The notes under the pieces were generated by a model, which did no database searches, had not been told where the DNA came from, and saw nothing but the letters and a program-made list of their open reading frames with translations. Positions 20,417 to 29,836 of a DNA stretch of 64,000 nt are shown piece after piece; the first letter of the stretch is position 1, and each line of letters opens with the position of its first letter. This DNA is from Vineibacter terrae (GTDB lineage Bacteria > Pseudomonadota > Alphaproteobacteria > Reyranellales > Reyranellaceae), in assembly GCF_008039615.1 (NCBI RefSeq), contig NZ_VDUZ01000014.1, positions 94,805 through 158,804 of the forward strand, in the 5' to 3' direction. The translations under genes and the position numbers were made by a program.

Positions 20417-21118
20417 ATGCCCATAGTCGCCCTGGTCGGCCTCGGCCGCATCGGCGGTGTGATCGCCGACGCGCTCGACGCCGGCACCATCCCCGCCCTG
20501 ACACTGGCCGGCCGCGTCCGCCGTGCCACGCCCGAGGCCGCGCGCATGGCCGCGTTGGACGCCGCCGACATCGTGGTCGAGGCGGCGGCGGCCGATGTCG
20601 TGCCCGGGCTGGCCCGGGCGGTCCTGCCCTGCGGCAAGACCCTGGTGGTGACCAGCGTCTCCGGCCTGTGGCGGGAGCCGGGGCTGGACCGGCTCGGCGG
20701 CCGCATCATCGTGCCGTCCGGCGCGACCCTGGCGCTGGACGCGCTGAAGGCGCTGGCCTTCCATGAACTTCGCAGCGTGAAGGCCTGCCTGAGCCTGCCC
20801 GCCATCCATGCCCCAGGCGAGGTCGACGACTACCGGGGCACGGCACGGGATGCGGCACGGCGCTTTCCCGGCCATGCCAACAACTTCGTCGCAGCCGCGC
20901 TGGCGCTGGGTGTCGATGATTACCCGGTCGAGGTGCGGCGCGACGAGACGGTCGAGGGTCCCACCGTCGAGCTCGACGTCGAGACCGACACCGCGGTGCT
21001 GTCGGCCCGGCTTTCCCATCGCCCAAGCCCAGATCACCCAGAGGTCTCGCGCAACATCGCGCTCAGCGTGCTGGCCGCGCTGCGCGGGCTGGAGAGCCCG
21101 CTGCAGGTCGGGGTGTAG
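20417..21118 (+). CDS. Aspartate dehydrogenase-like oxidoreductase
   Basis: NAD(P)-dependent dehydrogenase of the aspartate dehydrogenase (NadX, DUF108) family, 233 residues, somewhat short. It has an N-terminal Rossmann motif GLGRIGG (residues 8-14), the IVVEAAAADV strand, PSGATLALDALKA in the substrate region, and HANNFVAAALALGVDD, matching the family's N-x-N-V-A-A-A-L segment. In other bacteria NadX makes iminoaspartate for NAD synthesis or degrades aspartate. No nadA or nadC is adjacent. The divergent livG suggests a link to amino-acid uptake, which is inference. Confidence 0.78.
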   Translation: MPIVALVGLGRIGGVIADALDAGTIPALTLAGRVRRATPEAARMAALDAADIVVEAAAADVVPGLARAVLPCGKTLVVTSVSGLWREPGLDRLGGRIIVPSGATLALDALKALAFHELRSVKACLSLPAIHAPGEVDDYRGTARDAARRFPGHANNFVAAALALGVDDYPVEVRRDETVEGPTVELDVETDTAVLSARLSHRPSPDHPEVSRNIALSVLAALRGLESPLQVGV

Positions 21119-21127
21119 CTGCTGCAT

Positions 21128-21319
21128 ACCTTCTCCCCGCGAAGGCCAGGGCATTGGCATATGCCCCTACCGTCATCCCGAGCGTAGCGAGGGATCTCCC
21201 GCGAATTGCGCACCGTGCGCCTAGCCGCAGGAGATCCCTCTCCTGAGCCTGTCGAAGGGGGCGCTCGGGATGACAGCGAGGTCAGATGCGAATGCCCTGC
21301 CCCGGAGGCGGGGAGAAGG
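21128..21319. repeat. Nested palindrome: family F outer, family A copy 4 inside
   Basis: The outer arms CCTTCTCCCCGC / GCGGGGAGAAGG enclose a family A element (21171-21277). The right arm of the inner element is interrupted by about 20 bases including CCTGAGCCTGTCGAAGG, absent from all other copies here. Confidence 0.88.
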
Positions 21320-21321
21320 AC

Positions 21322-22107
21322 TCACGGCCGCACCGCAGGCGACTCAAGCGTCATGCCGCGGGCGCGGCTCAAGAGGAACAGCTCGAGCGCGACGTATTCG
21401 GGCGCGTCATAGCCGTAGGCTTCGGCGCGCATGCCGACCAGGCAGTTGCGCAGGCGCCGCTTCAGCGATCCCAGGCCCTGCCATTCCAGGCGGTAGATGG
21501 GATAGCCCGTCGGATGCGCCTGCGGGATCGTGGCGCCGCCCAGCTTGCGGCCGGCGTTGTCGTCATGGCATTGCGCACAGGACAGGTTCAGCTGGCCCTG
21601 GCGGCGGCGATACAAAGCGTCGCCGGCCGCGATGAAGGGCTGCAGGCGCGCATCGTCGGGCGGCGCGATCGGCCGGCCGCGCGACTGCCGCGCCACATAG
21701 GCGGCGAGCGCCAGCAGCTCGCGGCTTTCATCGGCCAACGCATCGGCCTTCTGCTTGTCGGTGCGGCACAGGTTGATCCGCTGCTCCAGGTCGACAGGCC
21801 GGCCCAGCCCGGCGGCGAAGGCCGGATAGCGGGCCGCCACGCCCGCCATGCCGCCGACATCGCCATGGCAATCGGCACAGGATTTGTCGGCCGAACCGGC
21901 GCGCCGGGTCCACAAGGCGGCGCCTTCCTGCACCCAGAGCATGGCCGGATTGGCCATGTCGTCGTCCTGCATGGCCTGCAGCGACCTGCCCATGTCCTGG
22001 TACCCCGACCGCCGTGCCGTGTCCTGGGCAACCGCCAGCGGCGCGACGAGCACGCAGCACGCGCACAGTATCCTCGCTGCCAGCCCGAACGGCGGCCAGC
22101 CGATCAC
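21322..22107 (-). CDS. soxA: Sulfur-oxidation diheme cytochrome SoxA
   Basis: Periplasmic c-type cytochrome subunit of SoxAX, which couples a sulfur substrate to the SoxY carrier. 261 residues with a Sec signal (LAARILCACCVLVAPLAVAQ). Two heme-binding motifs are visible, CADCH and CAQCH. The conserved Cys in RLRNCLVGMRAEAY is the expected cysteine ligand/persulfide residue of the active-site heme. The start is a GTG at 22107 overlapping the soxZ stop (GTGA), which fits translational coupling. It is the last gene of the operon; soxB does not follow. Confidence 0.9.
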   Translation of the reverse strand: MIGWPPFGLAARILCACCVLVAPLAVAQDTARRSGYQDMGRSLQAMQDDDMANPAMLWVQEGAALWTRRAGSADKSCADCHGDVGGMAGVAARYPAFAAGLGRPVDLEQRINLCRTDKQKADALADESRELLALAAYVARQSRGRPIAPPDDARLQPFIAAGDALYRRRQGQLNLSCAQCHDDNAGRKLGGATIPQAHPTGYPIYRLEWQGLGSLKRRLRNCLVGMRAEAYGYDAPEYVALELFLLSRARGMTLESPAVRP

Positions 22108-22427
22108 GCGGTCACCGTGATCGGCACGGTCTCCTCGGCCATGAAATCCTTGTCGCCGGTCCAGCGCAGGGTCAGCGAGCCCGACTCGGTCGCGACGGTG
22201 AAGAAGGCGATGTACGGGTTGGCGGCGATCGCCGGCGACAGCGTCAGGCTGAACACCTCGACGCCGTTGTAGGTGCAGGTGAAGCGCTGGATGATGTTGC
22301 GCGGCAGCAGCACGCCGTTGGGACCCGGCCGGAAGCCCGTCTCCATCGGATGCGCGATCAGCGCCTTGATCTCGAAGGCATCGCCGCGCTTGACGGAGGC
22401 GGGCACGTTGACGAGTGCGTGGCCCAT
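22104..22427 (-). CDS. soxZ: Sulfur carrier complex protein SoxZ
   Basis: Periplasmic partner of SoxY, 107 residues, the usual length. The immunoglobulin-like fold markers are present: KRGDAFEIKALIAHPMETG, then RFTCTYNG, FFTVATESGSLTLRW and the C-terminal ETVPITV. It has no signal peptide of its own and travels out with SoxY. The ATG overlaps the soxY stop (TGATG), and its own stop overlaps the soxA GTG. Confidence 0.93.
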   Translation of the reverse strand: MGHALVNVPASVKRGDAFEIKALIAHPMETGFRPGPNGVLLPRNIIQRFTCTYNGVEVFSLTLSPAIAANPYIAFFTVATESGSLTLRWTGDKDFMAEETVPITVTA

Positions 22428-22900
22428 CAGGTGGGATCCTCGACACAGGCTGCCAGGGTGACGATCACATCGGCGCTGGCGGTCCAGAACTCGCCGGCGC
22501 TGGTCTGGGCGATGGCGACGACCTTCTGCGAATCGTTGAGCTTGATGCGCACCGACACCTTGGCCTTGCCGGCACGCGGGCCCAGCGTCGCGCTCATCAC
22601 ATGCGGCTGCGGGTTCTTCTCGTTGAAGACGTGGATGGCCGTGACGTGATCCGATTCGGTCATCGGGCTGTCGACCGAGACGGTCATCGGCACCGTGTTG
22701 CCGTTCTCCACCAGCGGCGGCAGGTCGAGCGTCACCTTGCCGGCACGCAGCCTGGCGGTGCCGACGACTGCCTTGATCGCGGCGTCCAGCGACTCGGGCG
22801 TCGCCTGCGCGGGCGCCACGCCCAGCGCCAGCGCCGCTGCGCTGCCGGTCGAGCACACCAGGAACGCGCGCCGCGTGGTTTCAGGGGAAGTGTCGATCAT
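22427..22900 (-). CDS. soxY: Sulfur carrier protein SoxY (atypical C-terminus)
   Basis: Carrier subunit of SoxYZ, 157 residues, exported by a twin-arginine signal (TTRRAFLVCS at residues 8-17). In characterised SoxY the sulfur substrate is carried on the Cys of a C-terminal GGCGG tail. Here the protein ends VTLAACVEDPT: a cysteine (Cys152) is at the right place, but both flanking glycine pairs are replaced and the tail is extended. Either a variant swinging arm or a changed substrate is possible. The start at 22900 is chosen because it leads straight into the signal peptide. Confidence 0.88.
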   Translation of the reverse strand: MIDTSPETTRRAFLVCSTGSAAALALGVAPAQATPESLDAAIKAVVGTARLRAGKVTLDLPPLVENGNTVPMTVSVDSPMTESDHVTAIHVFNEKNPQPHVMSATLGPRAGKAKVSVRIKLNDSQKVVAIAQTSAGEFWTASADVIVTLAACVEDPT

Positions 22901-22956
22901 GGCTGCATTGATCCTCGTTGAGCGGACGCCATGGCTGCTGCGACGAACGATCGGGC

Positions 22957-23400
22957 TCACTCCTTCAACGTCACCAGGAAGGCGACAACGTCCTCGATCT
23001 GCCCGGCCGACAGGATCGGCTTGCCGGCAAACGCTTTCGCCACCCGCTCCAGGCCCTCGGTGCGATAGTAGGGCGGCATGATCGTGTCCGGATTGAGCCT
23101 GCCGGCATCGACGATCCGCAGCCGCAGCTGTCCCGCCGACCAGCGCGAGCCTGCACCTGACAGCGACGGCGCCAGTGTGCCCTGGAAGCGCTCCTCGGGA
23201 AACGGGCCGCTATGGCACAGCAGGCACAGGCCTACCTGCCGGCTGGCGACGATGGCGCGGCCGCGCTGCGCATCGCCGGGCTGTCCCGTCAGGCTCGACA
23301 CGATCGCATCGCCGCTGATCGTGTACGGCCTGGGCGCTTCCTGAGCCCGGGCCGGCGCGCCCGCAACCGCCAGCAGCAGCAGGGCCAGGGCGAGACGCAT
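22957..23400 (-). CDS. soxX: Sulfur-oxidation cytochrome SoxX
   Basis: Monoheme c-type cytochrome subunit of SoxAX, 147 residues. It has a Sec signal (MRLALALLLLAVAGAPARA), one CLLCH heme motif near residue 60, and the family segments APSLSGAGSRW and NPDTIMPPYY, the latter carrying the distal Met ligand. It lies five bases after the flavoprotein gene and 56 bases before soxY. Confidence 0.88.
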   Translation of the reverse strand: MRLALALLLLAVAGAPARAQEAPRPYTISGDAIVSSLTGQPGDAQRGRAIVASRQVGLCLLCHSGPFPEERFQGTLAPSLSGAGSRWSAGQLRLRIVDAGRLNPDTIMPPYYRTEGLERVAKAFAGKPILSAGQIEDVVAFLVTLKE

Positions 23401-23405
23401 CGGCG

Positions 23406-24671
23406 TCAGCCGAAGACCTCGGCCGTGATGGTGCGGAACCAGCCTGCCGCCAGCACCGCTTCCTGGGCCCGGAATGCCGCATCGGCGTCCAGCGGGCTGG
23501 TGCCGCCGGCGCCGGCGATATCGGCCAGCTGGCCGTTGGTGGGCCGATAGACGCCGGCGACCGAGATGCCGTAGTCCGGCGCCACCAGGCTGTAGCAGGT
23601 GTTGATCAGGCGCGGCTCCGGCGCGTCGTGGCCGGCGAGGCGGGCGATGACGGCGGTGGCGCAGACCTTGGCCTGGGCATTGGCCGCGAAGGCCGATTTC
23701 GGCATCGCGCCCATGATGGCGGCGTCGCCGATCACGTGGATGCCCGGCTGCAGCGTCGACTCGAAGGTCGCCGGGTTGACCGGGCACCAGCCGCTGCGGT
23801 CGGCGACGCCGGCAATCGCCGCGATGCGTGCCGCCTTCTGTGGCGCAATGACGTTCGCGACCGCCGCGCCGTGGCGCGCGAAATCGGTGACGAAAGTCAG
23901 GCTCGCCGGCTCGACGGCCGTCACCTTGCCGCCCGCCGACAGGCCGACCCACTCGATCAGTCCGGGATAGAGCGCAGCCCAGGCGTTCTGGAACAGGCGC
24001 TGCTTGGAGAAGGCATCCTTGGCGTCGAGCAGGATCAGCTTCGACTTCGGCTTGCGGGTCTTCAGGTAGTAGGCAATGAGGCTGGCGCGCTCGTAGGGGC
24101 CGGGCGGGCAGCGGAACGGGTTGGGCGGCGCCGACATCACCACGACGCCGCCATCGTCCATCGCTTCCAGCTGGCGGCGCAGCAGCGCTGTCTGCGCGCC
24201 CGCCTTCCAGGCGTGCGGCATGCGCTCGGCGGCCTCGGGCGAATAGCCGGGCAGGGCCTCCCAGTTGATATCGATGCCCGGCGCCAGGACCAGCCGGTCG
24301 AACGGCAGGCGGGTGCCGTCGGCGAGCGTCACCGTTCGCCCCGCGGGGTCGATGCTGGTCGCGGTGCCGCGGGCCAGCGCGACGCCATCGCGCGTCACGG
24401 CGTCGTAGCCGAAGCGCTGCTGTGACAGGTCGCGCAGCCCGGCGATCACCTCGTTGCTGAACGGGCAGGCGATGAAGTCGGGATTGGTCTCGACCAGGGT
24501 CACCGACAGGGCGGGGTTCAGGCGGCGCAGCTCCCGCGCGCAGGTCGCGCCGGCGAAGCCGCCGCCCACCACGACCACGCGCGCGCGATCCTGCGCGCCA
24601 ACGATGCGCGGCGCCAGGAGGGCGCCGGCCGCGATCCCGGCCGATCGCAGAAAGGCGCGGCGTGATGTCAT
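23406..24671 (-). CDS. soxF: Flavocytochrome c sulfide dehydrogenase-type flavoprotein (SoxF/FccB)
   Basis: FAD-containing pyridine nucleotide-disulfide family protein, 421 residues, exported by a twin-arginine signal ([10 protein letters not shown]). The FAD dinucleotide-binding motif [14 protein letters not shown] begins near residue 33. The redox-type cysteines expected of FccB are present (ACPFSN and SGWCPVN). The C-terminal FCSD flavin-binding domain contains [15 protein letters not shown]. Its partner heme subunit is probably the small cytochrome c encoded immediately upstream with a 4-bp overlap. The expected reaction is oxidation of sulfide or a sulfur intermediate with electrons passed to cytochrome c. 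Confidence 0.87.
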   Translation of the reverse strand: MTSRRAFLRSAGIAAGALLAPRIVGAQDRARVVVVGGGFAGATCARELRRLNPALSVTLVETNPDFIACPFSNEVIAGLRDLSQQRFGYDAVTRDGVALARGTATSIDPAGRTVTLADGTRLPFDRLVLAPGIDINWEALPGYSPEAAERMPHAWKAGAQTALLRRQLEAMDDGGVVVMSAPPNPFRCPPGPYERASLIAYYLKTRKPKSKLILLDAKDAFSKQRLFQNAWAALYPGLIEWVGLSAGGKVTAVEPASLTFVTDFARHGAAVANVIAPQKAARIAAIAGVADRSGWCPVNPATFESTLQPGIHVIGDAAIMGAMPKSAFAANAQAKVCATAVIARLAGHDAPEPRLINTCYSLVAPDYGISVAGVYRPTNGQLADIAGAGGTSPLDADAAFRAQEAVLAAGWFRTITAEVFG

Positions 24672-25006
24672 GGCGTCACCTTCTGCGCGCCGAACCAGGC
24701 GGCGAGGGCATCGATCTCCGAATCGGTGAAGCCCTTGGCGATGCGGCCCATCACGGTCGGCGCCCGCCCGCCGGCCTTGAAGTCGCGCAGCGCCGCGGCG
24801 ATATCGGCCGGCGCCCGTCCGGCCAGCGGCGGCACGGGCGTATCCACGCCCTTGCCGGCTGGGTGACAGCCCGAGCACGCGGCCGCGCCCGCCGGCGCCT
24901 CCGGCGACGCGGCCACGGCCGCGCCCGTCCAGGCGAACGCCACAAGCAGGGCGAGGCAGCAACGCGTCTTGCCTTCTCCCTGCGCAGGCGGGGAGAACGG
25001 CCTCAT
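24668..25006 (-). CDS. Small c-type cytochrome (SoxE/FccA-like)
   Basis: Monoheme cytochrome c, 112 residues, with one CSGCH motif near residue 46 and a distal Met in [12 protein letters not shown]. The signal peptide hydrophobic core is [18 protein letters not shown]. The ATG overlaps the stop of the molybdoenzyme gene (ATGA) and the stop overlaps the flavoprotein ATG. The first dozen codons are made of a short palindromic repeat, so the N-region of the signal peptide is repeat-derived. It may take electrons from the upstream molybdoenzyme, from the flavoprotein, or from both. Confidence 0.83.
   Translation of the reverse strand: MRPFSPPAQGEGKTRCCLALLVAFAWTGAAVAASPEAPAGAAACSGCHPAGKGVDTPVPPLAGRAPADIAAALRDFKAGGRAPTVMGRIAKGFTDSEIDALAAWFGAQKVTP
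24972..25001. repeat. Short family F palindrome inside the cytochrome c coding sequence
   Basis: CCTTCTCCCTGCGCAGGCGGGGAGAACGG has the CTTCTCCC ... GGGGAGAA arms of the family F elements seen between other genes. Here it lies wholly within codons 2-12 of the cytochrome gene. Confidence 0.65.
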
Positions 25007-27180
25007 GCCCCGCGCTTGAGGTTGGCGTTCATCAGCGGCAGCGAGCGCACGCGCTTGCCCGTGGCGGCGAAGATGGCGTTGAGCACGGCCGGCGCCGCGA
25101 CGCCGATCGTGGGCTCGCCGACACCGCCCCAGAAGCCGCCCGACGGCATCAGCACCGTCTCGACATGCGGCATCTCGTCCATGCGCAGCACGTTGTAGCT
25201 GTCGAAGTTGGTCTGCTCGATGGCGCCGTCCTTGACGGTGCACTCGCCATAGAGCGCCGCCGACAGGCCGTAGACGAACGAGCCTGCCACCTGGCGCTCG
25301 ATCTGCGCCGGGTTTACGGCCACGCCGCAATCCGTGGCGGCGGCGATGCGATGGATCTTGAGCACACCGGCGTCGCTCACCGAGACCTCGGCGCAGGCTG
25401 CGACGTAGCTGCCGAAGCCCATGATCTGCGCCAGCCCATGGAAACGGCCCGGCGGCGCCTTGCCGTAGCCGGCCTTTTCCGCCGCCGCGTTCAGCACCGC
25501 CAGGTGCTTGGGCTTCAGCAGCTTGCGGCGGAACTCCAGCGGATCCTGGCCGGCCGCGTGCGCCAGCTCGTCCATGAAGCATTCGACATAGATCGCATTG
25601 TGGTTGAGGTTCACGCCGCGCCAGAACCCGGCCACGATGTGCGGGTTGCGCATCGCGTGATCGATCAACAGGTTCGGGATGTTGTAGCCGAACATGCCCT
25701 CGGCGCCGCCGGGGTTCAGCCCCTGGAAGGTGACGGGATCCATCCCGTTCTGCAGGTTCTGCGGCAGCAGCGAGGCCAGGATCGACTGGCCCGAGATGCG
25801 CATATGCAGGCCGACCAGGTCGCCCTTGGCATCGAGCGCGCCGACCAGCTTGCATTGCGTGATGGGATGAAACTGGCATTGCGCCATGTCCTCCTCGCGC
25901 GACCAGATCAGCTTCACCGGCGTGCCCGGCATCTGCTTGGCGATCAGCACCGCCTGGCGCACGTAGTCGGAGCGGCCGCGGCGGCCGAACCCGCCGCCCA
26001 GCAGCATCTTGTGCACGTCGCACTTGGCGACCGGCAGCTCGGCCGCTTCAGCGGCGGCGGCGAGCGCCGCCTCGCCGTTCTGCGTCGGGCACCAGACCTC
26101 GCACTTGTCGGCCATGTAGAGCGCCGTGGCGTTCATCGGCTCCATGGTGGCGTGGTTCTGGAACGGATAGCTGTAGACGGCCTCGACCTTCTTGGCCGCG
26201 CTGGCGATCGCCCCCTTGGCGTCGCCGGTCTTGTTGCCGACGAAGGCCTGATCGGCGTCGAGACCTTCCTTCAGCATCGCCGCGATGGTGGCGCTCGAGA
26301 CCGACGCATTCGGCCCTGCGTCCCATTCGACCGGCAGCGCCGCCAGGGCGCTGTGCGCCGACCAGTAGGTGTCGGCCACAACGGCCACGGCGATCCCGTC
26401 CAGCGCCATGACGCGCTTCACGCCGGGCATCTTTTCGACCTTGGCGGCGTCGAAGCTCTTCAGCTTCCCGCCCGGCACCGGGCAGGCCTTGACCGTGGCG
26501 GTCAGCATGTTGGGCAGGCGCAGATCGCTGCCGTAGAGCTGCTTGCCCGTGAGCTTGTCGAGCGTGTCCAGCCGTTTCACCGCCTTGCCCGCGATCTTCC
26601 AGTCCTTGGGATCCTTGAGCGGGATGTCCTTGGGCGGCTCCAGCGTCGCGGCCGCCGCCGCGACCTTTCCGAACGTCACCGTGCGGCCCGACGGCTTATG
26701 CGTGATCACGCTGTTGGCCGCCGCGCACTCGCTGGCCGGCACCTTCCAGTCCGCCGCCGCGGCCTGGATCAGCATCATGCGTGCCGCGGCGCCGCCCTGG
26801 CGCACGTACTCATGCGACTCGCGGATGCCGCGGCTGCCGCCGGTCGAGAAATTGCGCCACACGCGGTTGCGCGCGACGTTCTGGCCGGGCGTCGGGTATT
26901 CGGTCGAGATCTTGGTCCAGTCGCACTCCAGCTCCTCGGCGACCAGCTGGGCGAGGCCGGTGAGCGTGCCCTGGCCCATCTCCGAGCGGGCGACGCGGAT
27001 CACGACCTTGTCGTCCGGGTGGATCACCACCCAGGCGTTGATCTCGCGGACCTGGTTCGCCCGGGCAGGACCGCTGCCGGGAAGGCCGAAGCCCAGCGAG
27101 AAGCCACCGCCGGCAGCGGCGGCCGCTACGAGCAGCGTGCGGCGGTTCAGTGTGGCGACGGGCGTTGCGTTGAGGGTCAT
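25003..27180 (-). CDS. Molybdopterin-binding subunit, isoquinoline 1-oxidoreductase-like (IorB)
   Basis: Large subunit of a periplasmic xanthine-dehydrogenase-family molybdenum hydroxylase, 725 residues. It has a twin-arginine signal ([15 protein letters not shown]), then the tandem aldehyde-oxidase/molybdopterin domains typical of Ior[42 protein letters not shown] and [19 protein letters not shown], the last with the Glu expected at the Mo active site. The start has GGGAGG nearby. It is encoded 11 bp after the [2Fe-2S] subunit and overlaps a cytochrome c gene, the usual arrangement when a cytochrome accepts the electrons. Substrate is unknown. Confidence 0.9.
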   Translation of the reverse strand: MTLNATPVATLNRRTLLVAAAAAGGGFSLGFGLPGSGPARANQVREINAWVVIHPDDKVVIRVARSEMGQGTLTGLAQLVAEELECDWTKISTEYPTPGQNVARNRVWRNFSTGGSRGIRESHEYVRQGGAAARMMLIQAAAADWKVPASECAAANSVITHKPSGRTVTFGKVAAAAATLEPPKDIPLKDPKDWKIAGKAVKRLDTLDKLTGKQLYGSDLRLPNMLTATVKACPVPGGKLKSFDAAKVEKMPGVKRVMALDGIAVAVVADTYWSAHSALAALPVEWDAGPNASVSSATIAAMLKEGLDADQAFVGNKTGDAKGAIASAAKKVEAVYSYPFQNHATMEPMNATALYMADKCEVWCPTQNGEAALAAAAEAAELPVAKCDVHKMLLGGGFGRRGRSDYVRQAVLIAKQMPGTPVKLIWSREEDMAQCQFHPITQCKLVGALDAKGDLVGLHMRISGQSILASLLPQNLQNGMDPVTFQGLNPGGAEGMFGYNIPNLLIDHAMRNPHIVAGFWRGVNLNHNAIYVECFMDELAHAAGQDPLEFRRKLLKPKHLAVLNAAAEKAGYGKAPPGRFHGLAQIMGFGSYVAACAEVSVSDAGVLKIHRIAAATDCGVAVNPAQIERQVAGSFVYGLSAALYGECTVKDGAIEQTNFDSYNVLRMDEMPHVETVLMPSGGFWGGVGEPTIGVAAPAVLNAIFAATGKRVRSLPLMNANLKRGA

Positions 27181-27191
27181 CGTGGCCTCCC

Positions 27192-27644
27192 TCACGCCTT
27201 GGCCGCGGCGGCATGGATCGCCGCGCGCACCTGCTGATAGGTGCCGCAGCGACAGATGTTGGTCATCGCGGCGTCGATGTCCTGGTCGGTCGGCTTGGGT
27301 GTGCTCTTGAGCAGCGCCGTCGCCGCCATGACCATGCCGCTCTGGCAGTAGCCGCACTGGGGCACGTCATTGTCGAGCCAAGCCTGCTGCACCTTGGTGA
27401 GCACGCCGTTCTCGGCCAAGCCCTCGATGGTGGTGATCTTGGCGTTGGCCGCGCTTTCCAGCGTCACCTGGCAGGAACGCGTCGCCACGCCGTCGATATG
27501 CACCGTGCAGGCGCCGCATTGCGCGATGCCGCAGCCATACTTGGTGCCGGTGAGGCCGATCGTGTCGCGCAGCACCCAGAGCAGGGGCGTGCCGGGATCG
27601 ACGGTCACATCATGTGTCTTGCCGTTGATGGTGAGAGCGACCAC
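27192..27644 (-). CDS. [2Fe-2S] subunit of molybdenum hydroxylase, IorA-like
   Basis: Small iron-sulfur subunit, 150 residues, with two clusters. The plant-ferredoxin type site is [13 protein letters not shown] followed by RSCQV; the second site is QCGYCQSGM with ICRCGTY. Length and order match CoxS/IorA. The start is a GTG at 27644 preceded by GGAGGAAG; the reading frame upstream of it is open but unlike the family. It would dimerise with the IorB-like subunit and is exported with it. It is the first gene of the eight-gene operon ending in soxA. Confidence 0.9.
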   Translation of the reverse strand: MVALTINGKTHDVTVDPGTPLLWVLRDTIGLTGTKYGCGIAQCGACTVHIDGVATRSCQVTLESAANAKITTIEGLAENGVLTKVQQAWLDNDVPQCGYCQSGMVMAATALLKSTPKPTDQDIDAAMTNICRCGTYQQVRAAIHAAAAKA

Positions 27645-28013
27645 GAGGCTTCCTCCGTCAAGAGACGACGGCATCGTCCGCAGGCGGTGATGGCCGTCGC
27701 TGTCCACCTGCGACCGTAGCCCAGCGGCCCGCGGCAGGCCGCTGTCAAAATTCGACTCCTCCCGGAACTGTGATCATGATTGGCAGGTTAGGGCCGGGCC
27801 GTGGCCAAGATTTCATTGTGGATTCACCAATGTGCAGGATGACGGCGTGTGTTGCACCAGCCGCTACCGCGATCAATTGGGTTTCACCCGGAATCGGGAG
27901 ATGGCCGTGACTGTGACACCGGCCGTGATTACGTATGGGAGCAAAGTATTCGTGGCCTAGAGCCATGCGTATTTCATGTCACATCTCCAGAGGATGTTGG
28001 CTCGACCAAGACG
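27645..28013. other. Gene-free stretch before the mobile island
   Basis: About 370 bp upstream of the iorA-like gene. It must hold the promoter of the eight-gene operon on the minus strand near its left end. No convincing gene or promoter hexamers were recognised in the rest. Confidence 0.4.
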
Positions 28014-28107
28014 GATTGCATAAGCCGCCGCAACTGATGCGATCCCGCCACGGCCTGCCGCATGCGCTTCGCCGGCAGTGAACAGGCGCAACCCTCGCTC
28101 GTCCAGA
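28014..28107 (-). pseudogene. ISAzo13-like transposase fragment, distal piece
   Basis: Reading away from the IS66 edge, the minus strand continues the frame of the piece at 30655 with DERGLRLFTAGEAHAAGRGG, matching the N-terminal region of ISAzo13-family transposases (LDER-x-x-RLF-x-AAEA...GRGG). The similarity fades after about 30 codons, so the rest of that gene is lost. The IS66 element entered this fragment. Confidence 0.5.
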
Positions 28108-28160
28108 GTACGCGTCCGGTGAAGGCCGCGGTTGAGGTGATGCGCTGATCAGGCCGGCAG

Positions 28161-29768
28161 CTATGCGAGAGCCTTGGTCTCGCCGCGCAGGCGCTTCCAG
28201 TTCCAGGGCAGCAGCTCGTCGATGCGCTTGGCCGGGTGATCCTGCAAGCGGGCCAGGACGTCGGCGAGCCAGGCGCGGGGATCGATATCGTTGAGCTTTG
28301 CGGTCTCGATGAGGGTGTAGATGGCGGCGGCCCGGCGGCCGCCATCGTCGGAACCGGCGAAGGTCCAGTTGTTGCGGCCCACGGCAATGCCGCGCAGCGC
28401 CCGCTCGGCGGCGTTGTTGGACATGCACAGGCGGCCGTCGTCGAGGAAGCGGATGAGTCCGTCCCAGCGGTTGAGGCTGTAGGCGATCGCCTTGGCGACC
28501 TGGTTGGCGGCCGACAGCCTGGCCCGCTGCTGGCGCAGCCAGGCCTCCAGGTCCATCGCCAGCGGCAGGCTGCGCTGCTGGCGCACGCGCCGGCGCTCGT
28601 CCACCGGCTGGCCGGTGATCTCGCGTTCGATGGCGAACAGCGCATCGATGCGGGCCACCGCCTCCAGCGCGATCGGCGCCTTGTTCAGCCGTGCCAGGTC
28701 GAAGAACTTGCGCCGGGCATGGGCCCAGCACATCGCTTCCACGATCGGCCCCGGCTGGCGCGTCGCCTTGTACAGCTGGTTGAACCCGGCATAGGCGTCG
28801 GCCTGCATCAGCCCGGCATAGCCGGCCAGATGCGCTTCGGGATGCTTGCCGCCACGGTCGGGCGAGTAGAAGTACACCGCCGCTGGCGGATCGGCGCCGC
28901 CGAAGGGCTGGTCGTCGCGCACATAGGTCCACAGCCGGCCGGTGCGGGTCTTGCCCGCGGCCAGCACCGGCACCGTCGTCTCGTCGGCATGGATGCGCTC
29001 GGCCGCGAACACGTGCTGGCCGATCCGCTCGATCAGCGGCCGCAGCATCACCGCGGTGGCACCGACCCAGTCGGCCAGGGTCGACACGTCCAGCGGCACA
29101 CCCTCGCGGGCATAGGTCGCGCTCTGGCGGGTCAGCGGCAGGTGCAGGCCGTACTTGGCGAACAGCACATGCGCCAGCAGCGCCGGCCCGGCCCGGCCGC
29201 GGGCGATCGGATGCGACGGCGCCGGCGGCTGCGTGATCGCCTCGCACGCGCGGCACGAATACTTCGGCCGCACGTGCTGGATCACCTTCCACTGCCGCGG
29301 CACCAGCTCCAGCGTCTCCGTCACGTCCTCGCCCAGCGCGTGCAGACGCCCGCCGCAGCACGGGCAGGCCTCGGGCACCGGGTAGACCACACGCTCGCGC
29401 GGCAGGTGCTCCGGCAGCGGACGGCGCGCGGGCCGGGCCCGCGCGAGGCTGCGCACCGCCACCTGGGCGCGCTCGGCTGCCACCTCCGCCTCGGCCTCGG
29501 CCTGCGACGCATCCGCCTGCAGCTCCGACAGCTGCAGCTCCAGCTGCGCCAGCACCGCGCTGCGCTCCGACGACTGGCCGAACCGTTCGTGCCGCAGCTT
29601 GGCGATCGTGTGCTTCAGCTGCTCGATCTGCAGCGCCCGCAGCTTGGCTTCGCTCTCCGCCGCCGCGGCCCGCGCCTCTGCCACCACCAGCGCCTCGCGC
29701 ATCGTCGCGATCAACGCGTGCGCCGACGCAAGGTCGTTGGGCAGGAGCGAAGCTGTCTTGTCGGTCAC
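28161..29768 (-). CDS. tnpC: IS66 transposase TnpC
   Basis: DDE transposase of IS66, 535 residues. A long N-terminal coiled coil (about residues 15-100, rich in Ala, Glu and Leu) carries the family mark KLRHERFGQSSER. A zinc-finger-like CPCCG and SCRACEAI pair follow. The catalytic acids are in HADETTVPVL, LMQADAYAGFNQLY and MSNNAAERALRGIAVGRNNW. The start is a GTG at 29768, as no in-frame ATG precedes the coiled coil. It is separated by about 70 bp from tnpB. Confidence 0.95.
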   Translation of the reverse strand: MTDKTASLLPNDLASAHALIATMREALVVAEARAAAAESEAKLRALQIEQLKHTIAKLRHERFGQSSERSAVLAQLELQLSELQADASQAEAEAEVAAERAQVAVRSLARARPARRPLPEHLPRERVVYPVPEACPCCGGRLHALGEDVTETLELVPRQWKVIQHVRPKYSCRACEAITQPPAPSHPIARGRAGPALLAHVLFAKYGLHLPLTRQSATYAREGVPLDVSTLADWVGATAVMLRPLIERIGQHVFAAERIHADETTVPVLAAGKTRTGRLWTYVRDDQPFGGADPPAAVYFYSPDRGGKHPEAHLAGYAGLMQADAYAGFNQLYKATRQPGPIVEAMCWAHARRKFFDLARLNKAPIALEAVARIDALFAIEREITGQPVDERRRVRQQRSLPLAMDLEAWLRQQRARLSAANQVAKAIAYSLNRWDGLIRFLDDGRLCMSNNAAERALRGIAVGRNNWTFAGSDDGGRRAAAIYTLIETAKLNDIDPRAWLADVLARLQDHPAKRIDELLPWNWKRLRGETKALA

Positions 29769-29836
29769 GGCAGCATCAAAGCACAGCCGCACCCCACAGT
29801 CCGTGCCGGCGCATGAGTCATTCAGTCGCGCCGATG

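Noticed and set aside
25165..27237. 690-codon plus-strand frame
   Set aside because: It is antisense to the IorB-like subunit and has Arg/His/Gln-rich non-protein-like composition.
27745..28037. Short open frames in the gap after iorA
   Set aside because: No start signals, family matches or codon bias; they are most likely chance frames around the old insertion site.
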